Assembly: GCF_016785085.1 (NCBI RefSeq)
Contig: NZ_JAENHO010000009.1
Span: forward strand, 248,001-312,000
Direction: 5' to 3'
From: Paractinoplanes lichenicola
Lineage (GTDB): Bacteria; Actinomycetota; Actinomycetes; Mycobacteriales; Micromonosporaceae
DNA length: 64,000 bases
Numbering within the stretch: the first letter of the stretch is position 1; each line of letters starts with the position of its first letter. Under the pieces are notes generated by a model that did not search any database, was not told the origin of the DNA, and saw only the letters and a program-made list of their open reading frames with translations. A program made the translations under genes and the position numbers. Positions 57,405 to 64,000 of this stretch are shown piece after piece.

Positions 57405-59524
57405 TCGACGCGGACGGTGGGGAGGGTGCGTTGTAGCCAGCGTGGTCCCCACCAGGCGCGTTCGCCCAGCAGGCGCATTACCGCGGGCACGATCAGGCAG
57501 CGGATGACCAGGGCGTCCAGCAGGACCGCGGTGGCCATGCCCAGGCCCATCATCTGCAGCATGCGGTCGGGGCTGAGGACGAAGGCGCCGAAGACCACGA
57601 TCATGATGGCGGCGGCGGCCGTGATGACGCTGCCGGTCGTGGCCAGGCCCTCGCGTACGGCGTGGGTGGCGTCGCGTGTGCGGGTCCACTCCTCGTGCAT
57701 GCGGGAGACCAGGAAGACCTCGTAGTCCATCGACAGGCCGAACACGATGGCGAAGATGATGACGGGGACGAAGGCCTCGATCGGGCCTGGCGAAGCCCCC
57801 AGCCAGCCGTTCTGGAAGACCAGCACCATCACGCCGAGGGAGGCGCCGATGGAGAGCAGGTTGAGGATGGCTGCCTTGACGGCGATGGCTACCGAGCGGA
57901 AGACCAGCAGGAGCAGCAGCGCCGACAGGCCGACCACCGCGCCGATGAAGAGGGGGAAGCGGCGGTCGACGGCCGAGGCGAAGTCGACCGTGGCCGCGGT
58001 CGGGCCGCCGACCAGCACCCCGTCGGGCAGGTCGGCGCGCAGCTGTTCGACCAGGTCGGCGGTCTCGGCGTCCTGCGGCGACGTCGTGGGGAAGGCCAGG
58101 CTGGTCAGCAACTGCCCGTCTTCGGACGGCTGTGGGGGAGTGGCGTCCGCGATGCCGGCGTGCCGGCCCAGTTCCTCGTACGCGGTCTGGGCCTTGGTCT
58201 TGTCGCCGTTGAGGGTCACCACGATCAGCGGGCCGTTGGCGCCGGGCCCGAACGACGAGGCGATCAGGTCGTAGGCCTGCCGGGTGGTGCTGGTCGGCGC
58301 GTCGTTGCCCTCGTCGGCCAGGCCGAGCCGCATGCCGAGCGCCGGCGCGCACAAAGCGCCAAGAACGGCCACTGCGATGAGCAATGCAGGCACCGGGCGG
58401 CGCTGCACGAGCGTGGCCCACGAACGCCAGCGACGACCCGGAACGCGGCCGCGACGTTCGTTGCGCGCCGCGTGTTTGCGGATGCTGCGCTCGATCCGGC
58501 GGCCGAAGATGGTGAGCAGCGACGGCAGCAAAGTGAGCGAGGCGAGCATCGTCATGAGCACGGTCAGGGTGACGCTGAGCGCCACGCCCTCGAGCGAGCC
58601 CAGCCCGAGCGTGTAGAGGCCGAGCAGTGCGATGACGACCGTGGCGCCCGCGAACAACACCGAGCGTCCGGCGGTGTCCAAAGCTGTCCGCGCGGCCACC
58701 TCGCGGGTGACCCCGGCGAGCAACTCCGAGCGATATCGCGCAAAGACGAGCAGCGAGTAGTCGATGCCGACGCCCAGGCCGACCAGGATCAGCATCGGCG
58801 CCGTGTAGTCGGGGATCGTCAGCACGTGCGAGGCCAGCCCGACCAGGCCGAACGTCGTGCCCACGGCGAACACCGCGGTGATCAGCGGCAGCGCGGCGGC
58901 CAGCAGCGAACCGAACAGGAACAGCAGGATGATCAGCGCGGCGAGCATGCCGGCGCCCTCGCTCGCGCCGCCGCCCGACTCCTCGACCTCGCGGATGGCG
59001 TCGCCGGACAACTCCACGCGCAAACCGTCACGATCGTGCGCGAGCGCGGCGTCCATGATTGCGCGTTTGTCGCCGGCCGGGATGTAACCCGCGGCGTCGT
59101 CGAGCGCCACGGTCGCGAGCCCCACCGTGCCGTCGGGAGAGACTCCCCCCGTACGGGGGTCTGGTGGTTGAACTGCGGCCACATGGGCGAGACCGCGCAG
59201 GTCGGCGAGCAACGCGTCGATCCGGGCCTGCTCCGCCGCGATGCCGCGGGCCGACTGCACGACCACGGTCACGCTGTCGCCCTGCTGCTGCGGGCTGTGT
59301 TGCGCGTACGCGTCCAGAAGTTGCTCGGATTCGGTGCCGGGCAGCGAGAAGTCGTTCTGATAATCGCTGCCGGCGGCCGTGGACCCGCCGATGATCGCGG
59401 CCAGCGCCACGATCCACAGCGCGATGGCCGCCCAGTGGTGGCGTTGCGACCAGCCGGCGAGCCGGGTCATCCGGGTGTGGCGCTCCCCGTGCGGCGCGGC
59501 GGGCGGCGACTCGGTGGTGGTCAA
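57401..59524 (-). CDS. MMPL/RND-family transporter
   Basis: A 707-residue protein starting at TTG 59524, behind GGAGA; an ATG at 59470 is also in frame. It has 12 membrane segments in two halves, each with a large extracytoplasmic loop, and typical stretches: SLPGTESEQLLDAYAQHSPQQQGDSVTVVV, LGVGIDYSLLVFARYRSELLAG and VFGLSMDYEVFLVSRMHEEW (the DY pairs of the proton relay). MMPL proteins export lipids, glycolipids or drugs. Divergent from a PadR repressor with operator sites between, so induced efflux is likely. Confidence 0.92.
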   Translation of the reverse strand: MTTTESPPAAPHGERHTRMTRLAGWSQRHHWAAIALWIVALAAIIGGSTAAGSDYQNDFSLPGTESEQLLDAYAQHSPQQQGDSVTVVVQSARGIAAEQARIDALLADLRGLAHVAAVQPPDPRTGGVSPDGTVGLATVALDDAAGYIPAGDKRAIMDAALAHDRDGLRVELSGDAIREVEESGGGASEGAGMLAALIILLFLFGSLLAAALPLITAVFAVGTTFGLVGLASHVLTIPDYTAPMLILVGLGVGIDYSLLVFARYRSELLAGVTREVAARTALDTAGRSVLFAGATVVIALLGLYTLGLGSLEGVALSVTLTVLMTMLASLTLLPSLLTIFGRRIERSIRKHAARNERRGRVPGRRWRSWATLVQRRPVPALLIAVAVLGALCAPALGMRLGLADEGNDAPTSTTRQAYDLIASSFGPGANGPLIVVTLNGDKTKAQTAYEELGRHAGIADATPPQPSEDGQLLTSLAFPTTSPQDAETADLVEQLRADLPDGVLVGGPTAATVDFASAVDRRFPLFIGAVVGLSALLLLLVFRSVAIAVKAAILNLLSIGASLGVMVLVFQNGWLGASPGPIEAFVPVIIFAIVFGLSMDYEVFLVSRMHEEWTRTRDATHAVREGLATTGSVITAAAAIMIVVFGAFVLSPDRMLQMMGLGMATAVLLDALVIRCLIVPAVMRLLGERAWWGPRWLQRTLPTVRVD

Positions 59525-59583
59525 GGGAAGTCTCCCTACATGTCGTCTGGCTACGTGTAGGCAGACAACGTATAGCGAAGTTG

Positions 59584-59598
59584 TGTAGGCTGTCTACA
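59584..59598. promoter_or_regulatory. PadR operator candidate
   Basis: TGTAG-GCTGT-CTACA (59584-59598) is a perfect 5-bp dyad ending at the PadR ATG. A second pair, CTACA at about 59532 and TGTAG at 59552, lies next to the MMPL start, and TGTAGGCAGACA between them repeats half of it. Such sites would allow one PadR dimer type to repress both genes. Confidence 0.6.
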
Positions 59599-59918
59599 TG
59601 AAGGCCGACGCGCTCCGTGGTCACCTCGACGCGCTGATCCTCGCGACCGTCGAGGGCCGGCCCCGGCACGGTTACGCGATCATCGAGGCGCTGGCGGCCC
59701 GCAGCGGCGGCGAGCTCGACCTGCCGACCGGCACCGTCTATCCGGCCCTGCGCCGGCTCGAGGCGGCCGGTTACCTGCGCAGCGACTGGTCCGACGACTC
59801 CGGCCGGCGCCGCCGCACGTACACGCTGTCTCGTTCCGGCCACAAACGACTGGCCGCCGCCCGCGAGGAGTGGGACCAGTTCTCCCGCGTCGTCGGCGAC
59901 GTCCTCAAGCCGGCCTAG
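59598..59918 (+). CDS. PadR-family transcriptional repressor
   Basis: A 106-residue PadR winged helix from ATG 59598: LILATVEGRPRHGYAIIEALAARSGGELDLPTGTVYPALRRLEAAGYLRSDW and RRRRTYTLSRSGHKRLAAAREEW. PadR-s1 size (no long C-terminal helix). It is divergent from the MMPL transporter and followed by a PadR-linked membrane gene. It likely represses the transporter and itself. Confidence 0.9.
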   Translation: MKADALRGHLDALILATVEGRPRHGYAIIEALAARSGGELDLPTGTVYPALRRLEAAGYLRSDWSDDSGRRRRTYTLSRSGHKRLAAAREEWDQFSRVVGDVLKPA

Positions 59919-59965
59919 GGGTGATACCGGATGTGGCGGCCCGGCCCGATTGGCAGGATGGCCGG

Positions 59966-60646
59966 GTGACGTACCTCGCGGAGCTCGACGCCGCCCTGGT
60001 CGGGCCGCGGCGGGTCAAGCGTGACCTGCTGCAGGAGGCGGCCGGCCACCTGGAGGACGCGACCGCCGCCCTGGTCGAGCGGGGGTGGCCGGCCGACGAG
60101 GCCCGGGCGCGCGCGGAGGCCGACTTCGGGCCGGTCGCCGAGATCGCCGAGGCGTATCAGACCACGCTGGCCGTGGCCTCCTCCCGCCGTACGGCATGGA
60201 TTTTGACCGTGTCTTTGATGTTCCAGCCGTTCCTGTGGGATCAGGGCCTGCGCCTGGCCGACGTGGCCGCCCCGGCGCACCCGACCGACGCGTGGTGGTT
60301 CGCCTTCCTCGACGAGCTGATCGAGCTCGGCGGCGCCGTCATGATCGCCGGCGCGGTCCTCGGCCTGCTCGCGACCGGCATCGGCAACCGCCTGCGCCCC
60401 GCCGGCCGCCGGATCGCGCGTGCCACGGCCCGGTTCACCCTGGTCGCCGCGGTCGTGCTGCCGATGATGGCCGCCGGCATGGCCGTCGGCGCGGGCCTCG
60501 GCCCCCTGGCCTGGCTCCTCGTCACGCTGCTGCTGGTGCTGCCACTCGCCGTGGCCGCGGTCAGCGCGCGACGGACCCTGGTGGCGACAGCTCCGGCCAG
60601 AGCTCGCCCGGATTGGGAAGCTCGGGTAGCGCAGCGCTCCGTCTGA
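59966..60646 (+). CDS. permease-prefix-domain membrane protein next to PadR
   Basis: A 226-residue protein from GTG 59966 (TYLAELDAALVGPRRVKRDLLQEAAGHLEDATAALVERG). The N-terminal 60 residues form a HAAS-like permease prefix domain typical of genes paired with PadR regulators; about four membrane helices follow (WILTVSLMFQPFLW, GGAVMIAGAVLGLLATGI, FTLVAAVVLPMMAAGMAVGAGLG, LLVTLLLVLPLAVAAV). 47 bp after the PadR stop, so likely one operon. Function unknown. Confidence 0.82.
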   Translation: MTYLAELDAALVGPRRVKRDLLQEAAGHLEDATAALVERGWPADEARARAEADFGPVAEIAEAYQTTLAVASSRRTAWILTVSLMFQPFLWDQGLRLADVAAPAHPTDAWWFAFLDELIELGGAVMIAGAVLGLLATGIGNRLRPAGRRIARATARFTLVAAVVLPMMAAGMAVGAGLGPLAWLLVTLLLVLPLAVAAVSARRTLVATAPARARPDWEARVAQRSV

Positions 60647-60783
60647 TCCTCTCCGGCCTGTGCGCCGGCCCACACCGCCGCGAGCTCTCGTCGTCGGGCC
60701 ATTTTCGCTGCTCGCCGGGGGTTGCGGAATATCTCGGTTGTAGAGATGCTAGATAGCCTAGCGACCCCGTGAAGGAGCCGTCC

Positions 60784-61044
60784 ATGCCCCCGCCCGGCCG
60801 TGACGAGCCCTGCCGCGAGCACGTCCGGCGCTATCTGGAGGCGCCGTTCGTCGCCGACCTGGCCCGGGCGCGGCTGGGGGACGAGCTGTTCGGCGAGGCC
60901 TACTGGCCCGACGTCGTCACGGCCGGGGTGCCGCCGTCGCTGCGCCGGGCCCTGGAAGAGTGGGTCACCCAGGACTCGACCCCCGACGAGGAGATCGCCG
61001 CGTTCATCGGCTGGCCCGTACCCAAGGTGCGCGAATATCGCTGA
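60784..61044 (+). CDS. small conserved hypothetical protein
   Basis: An 86-residue protein from ATG 60784, 6 nt after GAAGGAG; an in-frame GTG at 60769 is less likely. It is soluble and helical (CREHVRRYLEAPFVADLARARLGDELFGEAYWPDV, EEWVTQDSTPDEEIAAFIGWPVPKVREYR). The C-terminal half resembles a short helix-turn-helix. No known family recognised. It precedes a MarR gene by 29 bp and may be co-transcribed. Confidence 0.6.
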   Translation: MPPPGRDEPCREHVRRYLEAPFVADLARARLGDELFGEAYWPDVVTAGVPPSLRRALEEWVTQDSTPDEEIAAFIGWPVPKVREYR

Positions 61045-61073
61045 CCGCACCCACGACAGAGAACCCGGTACCC

Positions 61074-61508
61074 ATGAGTGACGACCTGCCGGAGCTGACC
61101 GAGGCCACCCTCGCCGTGCAGCACCTGATCGGCGCCTCCCGCGAGCTGGCCGCCCGCGCCTCGCGGGAGCTGGGCGTCAACGGCACCGACATGAACGCGC
61201 TGTCGCTGCTGCAGCAGTACGGCCCGATGGGCCCGGCCGAGCTGGCCTCCCGGCTGGGCATCCGCTCGGCCTCGGTGACGGTGCTGATCGACCGCCTCGA
61301 GCAGGCCGGCCACGTGCAACGCACCAGCCACCCCAAGGATCGCCGCCGGGTGACCGTCTCGGCCACGCCGACCGCGCGGGCGGCCACCCTGCAGTTCCTG
61401 CGCCCGTCGATCCTGGCCATCGACGCCCTGAGCCGTTCCCTCGACGCCGACGCGCAGCAGATCGTCACCACGTTCCTGCGGGACGCGACACGCGCGATGG
61501 ACCCCTGA
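61074..61508 (+). CDS. MarR-family transcriptional regulator
   Basis: A 144-residue regulator from ATG 61074. Winged helix: GPMGPAELASRLGIRSASVTVLIDRLEQAGHVQRTSHPKDRRRVTVSATP, with dimerisation helices before and after. Length and motifs are standard for MarR. It follows the small gene at 60784 and precedes the phosphatase gene; no efflux gene is directly adjacent. Target unknown. Confidence 0.9.
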   Translation: MSDDLPELTEATLAVQHLIGASRELAARASRELGVNGTDMNALSLLQQYGPMGPAELASRLGIRSASVTVLIDRLEQAGHVQRTSHPKDRRRVTVSATPTARAATLQFLRPSILAIDALSRSLDADAQQIVTTFLRDATRAMDP

Positions 61509-61558
61509 CGGACGGTGCGGCCGGGTCGGGCGCCGAGGGCAGGTCTAGGCTGAGTTGC

Positions 61559-62764
61559 GTGGATTCCGCGGAGGTGACCAGCGCCGGCGAGCGGCTGCGC
61601 CGTCTGGAAGCCGTGGCCGATTCCGCACTGTCCCGCCTGGACGTCGCCGATCTGCTCGACGAGCTTCTCGACCGGGTGTGCGACCTGATCGACGCCGACA
61701 CGGCGGCGATCCTGCTGCTCGATCCGAACACCCGCCAGCTGGTGCCGACCGCGGCCAAGGGCCTCGGCGACGAGGTGCGCCGGGGCGTCCGGATCCCGGC
61801 CGGGCACGGTTTCGCCGGGCGCATCGCCCGGGAGCGGCAGCCGATCGTGCTCACCGAGGTGGGCCCGCACGACGTGGTCAGCCCGCTGCTGGCCGAGCGG
61901 GTCCGCTCCCTGCTCGGCGTGCCGATCTTCGCCGCCGGTGACGTGATCGGCGTGCTGCACGTCGGCACCCTCCTCCCGCGGGCGTTCACCGACGACGACA
62001 TCCGCCTGTTGCAGCTGGCCGCCGACCGGGCCAGCGCGGCCGGGCAGATCCGCTCCCACCAGATCGAGCAGGCGGCCGCGCTGGCCCTGCAGCGCAGCCT
62101 GCTGCCGCCGAAGCTGTCGGCCCTGCCGGGTCTGGCCGCGGCGGCGCGCTACGAGCCCGGTCACGGCTTCGGCGTCGGCGGCGACTGGTACGACCTGTTC
62201 ACCCTGCCGTCGGGCTGGCTCGGCGTGGTCATCGGCGACGTCTCCGGGCACGGGCTGGCCTCGGCCGTGGTGATGGGCCGCATCCGCAGCGCCCTGCGCG
62301 CCTACGCCCTGATCTCGGGCGACCCGGCCGAGGTGCTGACCCTGCTCGACCAGAAGGTTCAGCACTTCGAGGCGGGCAGCCTCACCACCTGCCTGTACGC
62401 CATGATCAGCGCCGACCGGGAGACCGTCCTGCTCTCCTGCGCCGGGCACCTGCGTCCCCTGCTGGCCGTGCCCGGGCACCTCACGGCGCTGCTCGACGTC
62501 CCGGTCGACCCGCCGCTCGGCATCATCCGGCGGCGGGCCCGCCGGCGTTCGACGGCCGTCGACTTCGCGCCGGGGTCGCTGCTGATGTGTTACACCGATG
62601 GGCTCGTCGAGCGCCGCGACCAGATCATCGACGTCGGCATCAAGGCGCTGACCGACACGGTGCACGCCGACGACCCGGAATCGGCGTGCACCGCCGCCAT
62701 GTCGGTCGTGGCGGGCCGGACGCCGAGCGACGACATCGCCGTCCTGTCGCTGCGCCGCACCTGA
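61559..62764 (+). CDS. GAF-domain PP2C-type (SpoIIE/RsbU-like) serine phosphatase
   Basis: A 401-residue protein from GTG 61559. GAF domain (about 15-165: LLDELLDRVCDLIDADTAAILLLD, HGFAGRIARERQPIVL) and SpoIIE phosphatase domain (about 180-400: VGGDWYDLF, VVIGDVSGHGLASAVVMGRIR, LLSCAGHLRPLL, MCYTDGLVERRD, DDIAVLSLRR) with the metal aspartates in GDWYD, GDVSGHG and DDIAV. Such proteins dephosphorylate anti-anti-sigma factors (RsbV/SpoIIAA-like) in response to a ligand. No sigma or anti-sigma gene is adjacent. Confidence 0.92.
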   Translation: MDSAEVTSAGERLRRLEAVADSALSRLDVADLLDELLDRVCDLIDADTAAILLLDPNTRQLVPTAAKGLGDEVRRGVRIPAGHGFAGRIARERQPIVLTEVGPHDVVSPLLAERVRSLLGVPIFAAGDVIGVLHVGTLLPRAFTDDDIRLLQLAADRASAAGQIRSHQIEQAAALALQRSLLPPKLSALPGLAAAARYEPGHGFGVGGDWYDLFTLPSGWLGVVIGDVSGHGLASAVVMGRIRSALRAYALISGDPAEVLTLLDQKVQHFEAGSLTTCLYAMISADRETVLLSCAGHLRPLLAVPGHLTALLDVPVDPPLGIIRRRARRRSTAVDFAPGSLLMCYTDGLVERRDQIIDVGIKALTDTVHADDPESACTAAMSVVAGRTPSDDIAVLSLRRT

Positions 62765-62800
62765 GTGTCAGCCGCTCTTCGGGGCGGGCATAGCAAGGCG

Positions 62801-64000
62801 ATGCACCTCACGGACGACTCCGTCACGCTCGAGGCCGCGCTGGACCCGCTGGTTCTCGCGCTCGACATCGGCTCCACCGCCACCCGCGGCGGCGTGCACG
62901 ACGCGTCCGGGCGGCGGGTCCACGGGCTGCAGCACAAGGTGCCGCACGCGTTCACCGTCGCGCCCGACGGCACCTCGGTCATCGACCCCGGCCAGGTGAG
63001 CGCCGAGGTCGAGCAGGTCATCGACGCGGTCACGGGCGACCCGCGGCTGGCCACCCGCATCACCGGAGTCGCGATGGACACTTTCGCCGCCTCGCTGATC
63101 GGGGTCGACGCGTCGGGGCGCGCGCTCACCCCGTGCCTGACCTACGCCGACTCCCGCAGCGCGAAGGCGGTCGCCCAGCTGCGCCAGGAGCTTGACGAGC
63201 ACGCCGTGCAGCAGCGCACCGGCACCCGCCTGCACACCAGCTATCACGCCCCGCGCCTGCGCTGGCTCGCGGCCGAGCAGCCGGGCCTCGTCACGCGCGT
63301 CGCCGCCTGGTGGTCGCTGGGGGAGTACGTCTGGTCCCGGCTGATCGGCCAGCCGCTGGCCGGCACGTCGACGGTGGCGTGGACCGGGCTGCTCGACCGC
63401 CGTACGGGGGAACTTGATCCTGAGCTGCTCGCCGTCGCGGGTCTCACTCCCGAGCAGCTGTCGCCGCCGACCGACGACAGCGTGCCGGCCCCGTCACGCT
63501 GGGCCGCCCTGGCCCGGGCCGCCTGGTTCCCGGTCATCACCGACGGCCTGGCCAGCAACATCGGCTCCGGGGCGCTCGACGCGACAGTCCTCACCGCGGC
63601 CACCGCGACCAGCGGCGCGCTGCGCGTGCTGCTCGACGGCCCGGCCGACCCGCTGCCGTTCGGGCTGTGGAACTACCGGGTCGACGCGCGGCGCACGCTG
63701 CTCGGCGGCGCGATCAACGACGTCGGCCGCGCGGTCAGCTGGGCCGAGGCCACCCTGCGGCTCAGCCCCGACCTGGCCGGTGTGCTCTCCGCGCCGCCGA
63801 GCGAGGCGACGCCGCTGGTGCTGCCGTATCTGACCGGGGAACGCGCGCCCGGCTGGGCCGGTGGGGCCCGCGCCACGCTGACCGGGGTCTCGGCCGCCAC
63901 CGACGCCGACGGGCTGTTCCGCGGCATCATCGAGGGCGTGGCCATGACGTACGCGCGGGTGGCCGCGGAACTGCACCCGGCCGCCCCGCAGGTCGTCGAG
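62801..64000 (+). CDS. FGGY-family carbohydrate kinase, 3' truncated by window edge
   Basis: From ATG 62801 the frame stays open to the last base (400 codons visible; the family is 480-520). N-terminal phosphate site VLALDIGSTATRGGVHDASGRRV, then GVAMDTFAASLIGVD, YADSRSAKAVAQLRQ and LTGERAPGWAGGARATLTGVS, with FRGIIEGVAMTYARV. The pattern is nearest to gluconokinase/xylulokinase-like members. It phosphorylates a sugar with ATP; the exact sugar is not clear. Confidence 0.87.
   Translation, partial: MHLTDDSVTLEAALDPLVLALDIGSTATRGGVHDASGRRVHGLQHKVPHAFTVAPDGTSVIDPGQVSAEVEQVIDAVTGDPRLATRITGVAMDTFAASLIGVDASGRALTPCLTYADSRSAKAVAQLRQELDEHAVQQRTGTRLHTSYHAPRLRWLAAEQPGLVTRVAAWWSLGEYVWSRLIGQPLAGTSTVAWTGLLDRRTGELDPELLAVAGLTPEQLSPPTDDSVPAPSRWAALARAAWFPVITDGLASNIGSGALDATVLTAATATSGALRVLLDGPADPLPFGLWNYRVDARRTLLGGAINDVGRAVSWAEATLRLSPDLAGVLSAPPSEATPLVLPYLTGERAPGWAGGARATLTGVSAATDADGLFRGIIEGVAMTYARVAAELHPAAPQVVE

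Overview
The window looks like chromosomal DNA of a high-GC actinobacterium, most likely Micromonosporaceae (Actinoplanes-like). Grounds: very high GC, many GTG and TTG starts, frequent ATGA/GTGA coupled overlaps, an IdeR/DmdR-type iron box, a SigE-family ECF sigma factor, a DUF574-type (PF04672) methyltransferase, WXG100-like genes and a strongly iterated CCGTACGG octamer. The genus is inferred; there is no rRNA or other marker gene. No tRNA, rRNA, CRISPR array, prophage or complete insertion sequence was seen.

Layout. 1-2.3 kb: end of an aromatic ring-cleavage operon (PrpF-type tautomerase, extradiol dioxygenase, hydrolase). 2.3-5.5 kb: TPR-like and MarR genes and a frameshifted FN3-CBM2 secreted protein, with two tandem-repeat tracts. 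5.7-10.9 kb: LD-carboxypeptidase, then a siderophore uptake locus (two FecCD permeases, ATPase, VOC protein) divergent from a frameshifted binding lipoprotein, with a 19-bp iron box between. 10.9-14.1 kb: a hybrid histidine kinase whose membrane domain resembles the ethylene-receptor fold, a NUDIX hydrolase and a three-gene set of small proteins. 14.4-19.6 kb: L-2-hydroxyglutarate oxidase, HEAT-repeat protein, methyltransferase coupled to a degenerate-GGDEF/EAL protein, trypco1-like protein. 19.6-24.7 kb: AbfB-domain protein, membrane-anchored protein, and an ESX-like substrate operon without secretion machinery. 24.7-36.7 kb: aldo/keto reductase, secreted lipase and divergent LysR, Rpn-type nuclease, flavin monooxygenase, a 165-bp MITE-like palindrome, SigE-family sigma factor with a membrane-anchored partner, WYL regulator with operator, and Hsp20 behind a CIRCE element. 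37-42.9 kb: GNAT, a gene remnant, two alpha/beta hydrolases, a membrane protein and a cyclopropane-fatty-acid-synthase-like enzyme. 42.8-49.7 kb: a tightly coupled five-gene catabolic operon (NCS1 permease, two LLM oxidoreductases, M24 enzyme, threonine-synthase-like lyase) divergent from a PucR regulator. 49.7-52.3 kb: a repeat-dense region with nine copies of a GTGAGTNCTCAC palindrome and a 17-unit 18-bp tandem array. 52.3-64 kb: sortase F/VWA/exported helical protein operon, an atypical Ser/Thr kinase, MMPL transporter with divergent PadR, MarR, GAF-SpoIIE phosphatase and the start of an FGGY sugar kinase.

How genes work together. Clear regulator-target pairs are IdeR-type box/siderophore locus, HrcA-CIRCE/Hsp20, WYL/VOC, PadR/MMPL and PucR/catabolic operon. 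Two genes (CBM2 protein, siderophore-binding protein) carry single-base frameshifts that could be real or assembly errors. The most unusual signals are the palindrome/tandem-repeat region at 51.3-52.3 kb, the ETR1-like sensor kinase, the MITE-like palindrome at 30.5 kb and the uncharacterised PucR-linked operon.
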